DNA from: Gyrodactylus bullatarudis
Taxonomy: Eukaryota > Platyhelminthes > Monogenea > Gyrodactylidea > Gyrodactylidae
Assembly (NCBI GenBank): GCA_012064415.1
Contig: SSNU01000081.1
Span: 62,001 to 126,000, forward strand
Length of the DNA stretch: 64,000 bases
Direction of reading: 5' to 3'
In this document: in pieces, positions 12,901 through 24,900 of the stretch
Position numbering within the stretch: position 1 is the first letter of the stretch
How the letters are laid out: each line of letters begins with the position of its first letter
Position numbers and translations under genes: made by a program
The notes under the pieces: model-generated
Seen by the model: the letters and a program-made list of their open reading frames with translations, nothing else
The model's database searches: none
What the model was told of the DNA's origin: nothing

Positions 12901-15900
12901 AGCAATCAAGCCATGGGTTCTTTTTCTTCTCGAATTTGGTGCATAGCTATAGAGACTGTAAATTGAACAAACAAGATCTAGACTAACTCAAGGCTAGGCT
13001 ATAAAAAGTTGAGGAATAACAGAGAAATGAAAGAAAAACTCACTGGACCTGACGATTATCATGAAGGACTTTGCGAAGAATCTGGAATACCTGTACATTA
13101 TCACGATATCTTAGGGAGTATTTATTTATCTGAGTAATATAATCATCTGGTTGGATTTTACTAAATTCACTAATTGCCCCCTTGCGGAGAATCTGGATAA
13201 CTCGACATCCATCGATGCCTCCATTGACAAGAGCGTCAAGTTTTAGGCCGAGAGGTTTGTCTTCGCGATCGATTTCTTCATCTCTCTCAAAGGATGTTGA
13301 GACCGGTTCAAACTGGAGGATTCTTTCGTGAATTTCCGGATATTTTGTATGGTGGTTATCTTCATGATCAAAGTCAAGTAGCTAAAGTCGAGAAAAAGAA
13401 AATTCATCTCGGTAACAAGATCAGAAAGTCTTTTGTAAAATATAACCATTTTAGAGTACAGCTCAATTTTTAAAACTATCTACATTACCATTCTCGAACA
13501 GATTTAAGAAATAATCAGATACAGAGGATTTTATTTATGTAAAAATCTATTCTCAGAACTATCTGAGAGCATAGGTAGAAATTCTCAAAAAAGTCAAGGG
13601 GGGTTAATACTTGATAATATAAATTTCTAATCAAGGTAGGTACTGTATCCACTAGGCTATCTCGACAATCCAATGTAAATTAATTGAATATATGTAAAAG
13701 ATGCAAGATAACTACCATCTCTTCCAGAAATGTTGGAGAATTTCAAAATTAGTTTTTAATGCTTGAATATGCGGTTAAATACACTAAGGAGTTGAGTAGT
13801 CTTCTAATAACCATAGTCTTTAGTTGTTGAGAGTGGTACATAAAATTTTTTTTATTTTTCAAATAACAAAATCAAGGAATTAAATTGACTCTTACAACAT
13901 GGTATTCTAAAACTTTTTCAGAAATACATTTGAAAACTTCCATTCAAAATAGGGAAATTATAAAGAGCTAATTAATATGAAGTTGGGAATCTATGATTTT
14001 TACGAAATACTCGATTTTTTTATCAAAAATTTGAATATGTAGAAGATTCTAGAAAAAATCTTTTTATGAAAAACGAGGTTGCAAATATTGATTTGGCGCT
14101 GAAATCCCAAATTTTCAAACTTTGAACTCAAAATTTTCATTGATTTGAAAGTGTGAGAATGGCCCAAAAGATGATATTTAGGATCAGAATAACAGAAAAA
14201 AAATGTTAAAGCTGAAAATGTTCTAATGCATAACCTCATTATCGTTTGGGAACTGAATTTCGTTTATTTTTGATCATTTTCACTACTTGAAAATCAATGA
14301 ATTTCGATAAATCGAAATCACTCGAAAATGGTGGATCTTTGGAAAATTTATATGCGATATTCGGTTTTCTTGTCTTATTCTGATCCTAAGACCCACTTTC
14401 AAATCAATAAAAATGTTTAGTTAAAGTTCGAAAAATGGGGTTTTGGCGCCAAATCGATATTTGAAAAATAACCTTATTTTTCAGAATTTTTTCTCCAAAT
14501 AGTAAAAGTGAGCAACATGAATAGGATTCCAAAAAAATGTTTGACAAATTCGATTTTTAGAAGAAGAAGAAATCGAGTTTTTCGTGAAAATCATAGATTC
14601 CCAACTTCAGGAAAATTTGGTTAGTAAAATAACTTCTTTTGATTGAGTTTGAAGATTCACGATTTTATATCGATTTGGTTTATAAAAAGATTTCCATATA
14701 CTAATTATCTTATTGCAAACCAGAAAAGCAGTTAATTATCTGAATTAAATTGGATATGATTCCACAATCTAGAATCATACGATTCCAACAAAAGAATCTA
14801 AAGCTAGTTGATATCAAAGATGAGAAAAATCAGGCAATTCTAATTAACCAGAAATAACAAAAATAAGCATTCAAAACATTGAGACAGGTTTGGTTAAATA
14901 TTGTTCATTTCACCTCTCATATGGACTCAAAACGTTCAATAAAGAAATCTCTTATTATTAGTACATTTTTCTACTTATTTTTCAGTTTATTCGGTACTAT
15001 TTTTGAGGCTCTTCTCATTATTAATCATGACTCGTTTATAATTCTGAGAACTATGTAATAATTATTATGTGTAGCAAAAAGAATATGAATTGAGTCGACT
15101 CACTTTATGATTAGTAATTGATTTTTCCTCGACATTCTTCACTTGTTGCTAAAGAAAAGAAAAAATGAGAGGAAATCATATTTGTATGCCAAAATTGAAG
15201 TGACTACGAAATAACAAAAGACATGCGTTTGTTCATTTTTCTTTCCTATTCTTTATCTACTAATGAAGAGAATGAATAGGCGAGCGAGTGGATGGAGAGT
15301 TGATCTGAAACACTCTTAATTTGAGTTGTATGAAATGACTCCTAGTAATAAGCATTTATTCATTGATCGAGTAAATCCCTTTGAATTAAATTATAGATTT
15401 GAGACTGAAGGTGTCTTGTTTACTTCTAGTTTAATCTTTATCATGTACACGTCTCATTCAAGAGTTGGGGATAATCTTAGAGATTATATAGAAACTAGTT
15501 TACTTCCCAATTACTAGAGAGAATGGTGGAAGATAACTAACTGTATTTGATTTATGTGAAATCGATAAATAACTAAATGCAAGATCGTTTTTTTTCCAAA
15601 TGGGAGAATAAATTCATTTTATGGATCTATTATAAGAATTCCTTAAAACAAAAAAGGGCAAAAACCTACATCAGTGTCTGAGCAGGCATTAGTGAAATTA
15701 TCTAATTCCTCAAGACAGTCGCCGCTTGATGAGCTAGAATCATTGAAGGAAGTCAAAGATTCATCATCACAAGAGAGGACATCGTCAGCCTCAATCAAAT
15801 TATCAATGCATGCCCTCAGTTCAGTCTGGGGAAGTTTCAAATCCGTTTGGCAATAATCCTCATCTTCGGTACTATCGAAAACTGACAGGTTTGAGTAGTT

Positions 15901-18900
15901 ATTAACAACGTCCGTTTCATCATAGCCCAATCTGTCCCCTAATTCAACATTAGATTGAGTTGTTTCTGATTTTATAGTGTCTTCATCATTTCTATCATTG
16001 TAAATTTTAACAGTATTGGCTAGACTGGATGTCCGGTAGAGTTTTATTTCTTCGTCATGGTTGAAATTTATCTCTGGAACATCGGTTGAATAACTCTGAT
16101 TAGGAGAAAGGGAGTGTTCCACAGTCTGGAGGACTTTTGTGACAAAATCGCTGACAAATTGTTGTAAATTCGGACCATCCTCTTTGTTTGTGTTGGATAT
16201 CTCTGATATAGTGGTCTCACAAGTCGAATTTAGATTATCGATACTGTGTTCCGATTCAAAGGTACTCGAGAGAATTTTAATCTCGTTCAAGAGTTTAGTT
16301 ATAAACTTGCCGACCATTTCATTCAAACTTTCATCTGATGGATTTGGTGGTAGTGTCTAAAATTTTACAAAATTTTTTTTTGGGGGGGGGGGCGGACAAA
16401 ATGACAACGGCAATGCGGCAAAATAAATACCGGAGCAGTGACGAAGCGCAAGTATAAATATGTATTTGATTTCGGGGATAATTTTGTGAACATGCAGAAT
16501 AATATTCTCCCCAATTTTTATAGAGATTGAGAAGGTAAAACATGCATTTTGTGTTGAAACGAAATTCATACAACAAACATTTTGCACGGACAGAATGAAT
16601 AAGGAAATATTGGGATGATTATCAATTTGTATGAAAAAAATAAGAGAATTACCAATCATTTATTGAGCATTGAGAAAATAGAAAGGAAAGAAAATGAATA
16701 AAAAATTAATTAAAAGTTTGATGTGGGTAAAAAAATGTATTTTTATGAACCACGAAATCTGATTGGTCCTAATTTAAATAAAAACTCTCTAGTAATCAAT
16801 ATTTACTAATTTAATAGTGAAGCAACTATAATAAAAAAGATTATCTACAATTATTACGTTCTAGGTGCCTGGGTAGTATATATTAGAGATTTTTCAAATT
16901 TTCAGTTTTCAACTCTAGTCATAATCTGGTTCAGACGGTTCTAATATGATGTATAAAACATGGGTCTGAAAACCTACTTTAGATTGAGACAGATCATGTT
17001 TAAACATTTTGTATTAACTCTCTAATGGACAAGAGAATTGCCTGATTATCATTTATTCACAATCTTTTCGACTTTTAGCTTTAATAACTTCGTCGAGATA
17101 ATTAAAAAGTTTACTTGAAAGTAGTGAGATCATTTTTGGGTGTTAAATGTCAGAAAATCAAGACTTTGGCCCTATCATGTCACTATCTAAGATATCATAA
17201 CTTTCAAAAATTTGAACTGAACTTGAAATAGTATGCCATGATGTGAAAATTGTGCGGCTTGGCAGTTTGAAATTATCAAAATTAAATTTTTTAAATCTAC
17301 CCCTAATATATATTCCACAGGTTCGTCTTATTTGCTAATCGATTAGCCCATTTCGTTGAATGTTACAGCGTATCAATGGATCCAAACGTGACTACAATGA
17401 AAGAGCACTTAGAAGTAATTAAAGTGGATTGAGCTCAAATTCCAAATCAAATGTCTGCACAAAGATGGATACTTGAAGTATTTCTATAGATTCTCTTTCG
17501 TACTATATCACGGTGGGATCTATTATTAAGCTGTAAAATTGGGATCTAGAACGAAATAATTGCGGATAGAAAATTACCAATTTCATTTTTCATACAGGGA
17601 TATTGAGCCAAAGTTTAACTGACAACAATTTTAACCAAAACTAATTTCATATTGGATTTGGGAAAAATTATTTAATCCAGGGAAGGGGAAGATTGGATTC
17701 AAACTAATCCTCAAATAATTAAGTCTGAATTTTATTCATAAATAATAATAAGAGTACAAGATAATTACCTCTTCGGGAATATACTCTTGTTCAGGAAGAT
17801 TCACGGGAGGATTCTTGTCCATGAGCATTTTTCTCACACCAATTATAACTGGTCCCTGAGGTGCTGAGCGTAGAGCATTAACTGCGTCTGATTGTGAGGC
17901 ATGTTCGAGTTTTCGATCATTGACAAACAAGAGTCGATCGCCTAAAAGAGATGGGATTTTCAGTTTTGCTTATATATAATTATAAAAACTTGATAACTTT
18001 GGCCAGGAATTTCCGATAAAAATAAAAAATGCATATTCAGAATCATCTCAAAAAGATGAACAAATTGGTATAAATTTTATCCCTAAAATAATTTTATTCC
18101 TCGAACCAAATTGGCTAGTCTAATTTGATCACTTAGCTTTAATTTAAACCCAATATCGTCCGAGAAGCTGTATCATTTTTGAAAAAGTATCTCTCGCTTT
18201 AAACTTTAAAAGGAGCGGCCCACCGTAAAACAATTAAGGAAAAAAACGTCCCCATGATGATCAAAGCTCAAAACTGAACAACATATCAAAAATTCAGCCG
18301 AGTTGATAAGATAATTTTTGTTGTTGCATGAGAAAATGTCTTTCACCTACTAAAGCTAGTTGACATGAAGATGAGAATTTACTATTCTTACAAAAAACTC
18401 AATGTATTTTACTCTGTAAACTTTATCGCAAATTTACTACAAATATCTTACATAAACTACTCAAAGTAAACAGAATAAAAATTCAAAAAAAATGTTCGTC
18501 CTCATTACGACTCATCGTTACACCATTGTTAGGATTCAGACCCGGGTCTTCAACGTTGTAGTGCAAAGCTTTTAACCACTAGGCCATCGAGTTAGACTTC
18601 AATATGTATATAGTAGATTTAAAAGTCTAAAAACACTGTAACCTTTGCAAAATTCTAAAAGAAAGAGTTCCGTGATAAAATGAACGCATAGAGAGATATT
18701 TGTTATGTAAATTATCAGAATCAGAAATCAATATAGTGATTGTTTACTATTGCTCGATCATGTTACAAGTAATACATTTTGCTTTCAAAAATCTATCATA
18801 TTGATGATTCACAGAGAACAATTTCAATATTTGAAAAAAAAATGATAAATACATACAGAGAAAAACATAAAGATATACATCATGTTGAAAAGATGAAAAA

Positions 18901-21900
18901 TATACGGGTCAATTATTTAAATTAATTTCGGTGTAAACTATTATTGTTTTAATAATCATCTTGTAGGTTTTTCGCATTATACATACAAATTATACTGAGC
19001 CTTAACCCCTGATATGTCACGATAGCTTGATTACTTTGTCTAACCCCTGATTAGAAAGGATGAATTTACTAAACTTCACCTGCTCGATATCTTTTACAGA
19101 CGAGAGGATTAATATAGTGCCAAAAGAGGGTGAAAATAAAATAATTCTGGATAGATTGCTCAAATTAAAAAGGGTTACGATGATATAACCTTTTCTGTGA
19201 TAAAAAATTCATCAGTGAAAATATCAAAGTGAAGACAAAATTATTGATTTTCCAGAATGAAAGAAAAAGAAAATCAACTTTATTTCTGATATTAGCCAAT
19301 GAAAAGTTATGTGAATTTTATTTTGTAGTGAATTTTATGAATTCATTCAAATTTGTAAAAATAAAATAATTCATTAGGACATTTCTATAATTTGACTACT
19401 AATAAGTAGAGATAAATCAGAGAAAGAGAAATTTTTAGAGAAAATTTTCAAAAATTTGTATAATAACCATAGAATTCAAATAAGCGATTGTGTAAAGAAG
19501 CTTCAAAGAGATAGCCTGTTTTTGGATCGAAATTTTGGTCCCAATTTTTAATCGAAAACTCCTGAATTAAAAATGATTGCATTAAAACAACTGTAGATTC
19601 GTAATCAGTGTATTCGCGAAAGGATGAATATGAGACTTTAAGAGTTAAATAGTTCAATAAATAGAATTACTCACCAATACATAAACGACCATCACGATAG
19701 GCAGCGCCATCCTTCATGATACTATCAATGAGAAGGACAGTTGGTTTGTAGGAATATTCCTTGGTGTTGGGTAGGGAAGAGGTTCTCTGTGTTGATCTTC
19801 GTCGATTGGGCATTGTATTATAATTGGAAGTCTGATTGCCAAGAGATTCTCTACGTCCGAGGGAATGTCTCGGGGAGCTTCTTAGACTACGTCCAGCATC
19901 CGGGTGGAAGCCATCAGCTTCGATTGATTTACCTTTCTTGGCCAGTGTTACATAGCTACTACGAGAGTCACGTTTCAGAGTGGAAGCATGTCTTGGGACA
20001 TCGTCAACATTGGATACTACCATTTCCTTGAGAAAAATTGACAGATGAGAAGATTTGCATTTTATCTATAGATAGACTGAAACTTGACTCTTGCTTATAT
20101 ACCTTGTCTTGTATTACAAAAATTTTTGTTTACAGAAGTTTTAAATTTATGAGAAAAATTTGCTATATTATTTTGAATGCATTTTTTGCAATTTTTCAGT
20201 ATATAAATAATCAAGATCACTTGGATGTCAAAGGAATAGCACAAAACCTTTTTCTTTAGTGATACTGATCGAATTCAATTTCAAAAGTAAATTTTAACCA
20301 TTGTTAACTAATTTTTCACATTCACAACAGGTATTTTTTGAGCTCTGAAATAAAGATTCGATGTAATGTAACAAGTTTTATTTGTAGATAAATAACTGTA
20401 ACTTGTATTAAATTTATGTCAAGATAAAAACGCTTTCTAGTCTACTCAAATGATAAAATTGTTTATCTTGACAACTGTGCGGCATTTATATTTGAAGTGC
20501 AACAAACTAGGAAAGATGGAGGACACAGTTTTCACAAATTTCATCAAAATCAGATGGAATAACTTTCTGTATTCTATTGGGTGGACAGACTCAATGAGAT
20601 ATTGGTAAAAGACATTTCGCTATTCAGATAGTCAAGTACCTTCTTCAGTTAGATCAGACACTCGTAATCTGAACTCTCTTCAATTTTATCTACGCATGGA
20701 AAAAAGGCTGGTTATATATCCCAATAAAACCTTAATGTTCTAAATTATTTTTTTTGTAACCTTGACAAAATACGTAGTTACGCTAATCCCGAATCTGAAT
20801 TCAGTTTTGAAAGACAAATTATCATTTAAAAGATAATTAAGGGTTCAATTTTTGGCTCTAAAACTAGTTATCTTCTAAATCTTAAAAGATATCGAACAAG
20901 AGATTGCATATATATTTGAAATCTACAGTTATTGTTTCACGTTCTCAGTCTTCAGCAAAAAAGTTTTCAAAAAATCAGCCTTCTTTAAACAACTTCGGTA
21001 AGCATCAGTGAAAAGCTATCCATATGAATTATACATATTTTTGTAGTTTAATAAATTTCTTTTCTGTGAAAAAGTATTTTAAGTATTTTTAAGTTTTTTA
21101 AATATCTCTCAATAAATTGGTGTGTTCCACTGTAGGAACAATGGGACAATAGAAGGGTTAAACTTATTACCAATAGTCACTATATAGTTGATATGTAATT
21201 GGGAATCTATGATTTTTACGAAATACTCGATTTCTTATTCAAAAATTCAAATATGAAGAAGATTTTTTAGACCTCATTATCGTTTGAGAGCTGAATTTCG
21301 TTTATTTTTGATCATATTCACTACTTGAAAATCAATCGAAATCACTCGAAAATGGTGGATCTTTGGAAAATTTATCGGCGATATTCGGCTTTCTTGTCTT
21401 ATTCTAATCCTAAAAACACCTTTTGACCAAACACTCACTTTCAAATCAATAAAAATGTTTAGTTAAAGTTCGAAAAATGGGGTTTTGGCGCCAAATCGAT
21501 ATTTGAAAAATAACCTTATTTTTCAGAATTTTTACTCCAAATCGTAAAAGTTGAAAAAATGTGTAGATTCCAAAAGATCTTTTTTATATTTGAATTTTTG
21601 AAGAAGAAATCGAGTTTTTCGTAAAAATCATAGATTCCCAACTTCATATCAATTAGCTGTATATTATTACTTGGTTATATAAAAATTGATAGAAATATAT
21701 ATTCACTCACTTCGTATTCAGCAATGGAGAATCCAAAGCCATAGGCATCCTTCTTCATTTGAATAATCAAGGGGACAGTAGACCATTTGAGATTTTTGGA
21801 GAACTTGAATTTCTCAATATTCCCAAGGGATGCACGACATGAATCTAATTCATCAATCTTATCGAATTGTTTTGCATCCAGACTCTCACAATCGTTTTTC

Positions 21901-24900
21901 TACAAGTAATGGGGGAGGGGAAGATAGAAAAAGTTTAATATTTTTCCATATGCATGTATGTTTGAATATGATATTTATAGAAGAAGGGAGTAGAAAATTT
22001 AATTTTTTTTAAATCAATACACTCCTACTACCAGGATAGTTCACAGTGGGAGATGGATAGTGTACAGGGTTCACCCCGAAATCTTTATCTTGGTAAATGG
22101 CAAAAAGTCGAATCAACTGATCAGAAGAGACTCTGCAAATACAGTTGATAGAAATAGAATTGAAAAGAGGTATCAAGAGATACCCTTGGGTAAATTTTGC
22201 CTTAACCAATCAAGGAAAAGACTCAAAACTAAGATTCTATTCATAAAAGGAAGTCAATGATGTAATATTTAAAAGATATGAATTTCGAAATTAGATCGAT
22301 AGTGAAATTCGTTTTACAAATTTAACGTATCTAAAGAAATAGTCTGTGTCTGTATAAGGGGGGGAAATAAAAATGTTATTCAAAAGTGTTCATTTATATT
22401 TATTTCGTCTAAATGTAGGTGCTTTTCAATAAAACTAAATAGATAGCATGTTACTGTTTTTTTTGGAAAAGTATCATGTGACAAGAAATTTAAGCAAAAT
22501 GAAAAAGAATTAATTAAAATAAACAAATTCGGAGGAGTGAACTGAAACTGATATCGGATTCAAAATGAGGAAAAAATACACTCATTAATTATCAAAAATA
22601 TACGTGAGTCTCTAATGTTTGATTCTTAAATTTGAATTCCCTACCATATCCCATAACGAATGGATTCTGAAAACAACTTTATAAATGTATTCTTGTACCC
22701 TCTTGCCACTTGGATGTGAACTACAATACTTATAGCCTTTATATTCGGGTGATAGAAGTTTTTACCATCTTTTCGGCTACTTGCTTATTCGATAGAGAGT
22801 TAAATTTTGAGAAAAAAAGCCTTTTGAATTGAATATTTTAAATTTATTTTGATATACAAAATCTCATTTGAAAAAATTACAACTTTTGAATCCGTGCCAA
22901 CATATTTTTTGAATGAATTTTATTACGATAAAATGACTTTTCAGATGGCAATAAGTCTGATAGTGATTTAAAATCCCTTTGAAAGCGTCCAATTTACCGT
23001 ATCACCGAAAATTTGTTCGGGAAAAAAATATTTTGTATTACCCTTATTTATAAAATTACCGGGGAAGAGTGTGAAGAGACCCGGCGAAATATAATGTTTA
23101 TCACGTTTATAATATATACCTTCGAATAATATTCTTGGACAATTCCGATTCAGTAAAAAAAATGATCTAAAATTAGTTTTGTAATAAAATTTATTAAAAC
23201 TTATGTCAACATCAGAAATCTCATCCATGGTCTTCCAAACGTTTCGACGGCAGGCCAAGTTACGTCATTACTCTTCACAATTTATATATTTTCATACCCT
23301 TGGATTTTGTCCAATTAGGGTAAATGAAAAGATATAAAATAAAAGAATTTTGGACAAAATCCAAGGGTATGAAAATATATAAATTGTGAAGGGTAATGAC
23401 GTAACTTGGCCTGCCACTGACGAAGACGTGTGAAGCCCATCGCCGTCGAAACGGTTGGAAGACCATGGATGAGATTTCTGATGTTGACATAAGTTTTAAT
23501 AAATTTTATTCTTGGACAATATTATTGCTCATAACTTTATTGTTAAATAGTTTCTGGATTGGAGAAAAGAAATGAATATACCGGTGTTGAATCAGCTAAG
23601 GCTACCCTCTCTTTACAGATTGATCTAACAATGCTTAGATCATAAAGATGAGGTAAAAATAGGGTCAAAAAGTAACATTATTATTAATTCAAATTACTTG
23701 GGTTAATATTACACTAATTAGTAACTGGTATTACTAACTGATTTTATAAAAAAGGGTGAAAATTTCCGAATTTTAAGAATACATATTTTTTTGGTCCTAA
23801 TTGATCATTGATCAGTGAGTAGATGAAATGATTCATAGCCGAGTAAGGAGAGAGAAACTACGAATTTAACGAGGTTCATGAGTTGATTAGAGTCTACCAA
23901 ATTTACTTACCCAAACTAAGCGTTGCTATAGAAGAAGAAGTACACATGATGAAGAATAATTAAAAGTACATGCATTTCAAAGTGTAAAACTAATTTAAAT
24001 TCTCACATTATTCAAGTTATTGAGTTCCTCTTCGTCTTCATTCATGATATCGGTTGAAGTTGGATGACACAAACTTTCCTGGATCCATTTGAATGTGTCA
24101 ACTCGAGATTTGGGCATGGTGTCAATGAGGGATGGACGTCTTTGGGGAAATGGTGTATCCGAGACGTGGTAGGGACCTGGATTTTCATCATTGGTGCAAA
24201 TGCTGTTCACCTAGAATGGGATTATTTAATTTCACCCGTTGATAAAATTCTTATCTTCACCGCAATATTCAATAAATGAGGTTTTGAAAAAATTCCCATG
24301 AGGATTTATTTTATATAATATAGAGAGAGATTTGTTGTTAGGCTAAGAATGAGGAGTATAGGTTATCTGATAGTTATCGGGATAAAAGTATGTATGAGGA
24401 ATTACTCAAGAATCACTTTAATCAAGGGTACTCGGAGACTCTGGGAATGAAATAAAAGGGAATGAAATGATGGAAACAAAAATAAAACTGTAATAATATA
24501 AATTGACGAACCAAGTTCATATTAGCTTCATGCAACCTCATCTTGAATTTAGATTAATTTTCATTCAAACTAACTATACTGGACTTACTTCACTAGCAGC
24601 AACATGTAAGAGTTCATATTCTCTGGAAATGTAATCATCTGTATCAATGGGTACTTTTGATCTAGCCAAGACAAGTTCAATGTAGCTGGGTAAGGTTCTT
24701 AGAGACCGAATGGCTCTCTTGAAGGAAACTCCCCAAATTCTAAGGCCGTTTGCTTGGAGAAGTTCATCTCCAACCTCCACAGAGCCATAGGGTAGTGATC
24801 CAATTGGAGTGTCTTCTTTAATTTCCTTAATGTAGTGTCGAGCAGGTATAGTTTCTTCAGTACAATTAAGATCATTAAACGCATCAGGATTTATCTCGGT

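Noticed and set aside
16331..16659. Overlapping minus-strand frames running through a G-run
   Set aside because: Upstream of the exon 8 acceptor, containing homopolymer tracts; translation is Cys/Phe/Ile-rich noise.
19741..20031. 96-codon plus-strand frame
   Set aside because: Antisense of exon 6. Its length follows from the Ser/Arg-rich codons on the other strand.
22009..22260. Frames on both strands, the plus one Arg/Lys-rich
   Set aside because: Not compatible with exons 4 and 5, no known motif; lies in intron 4.
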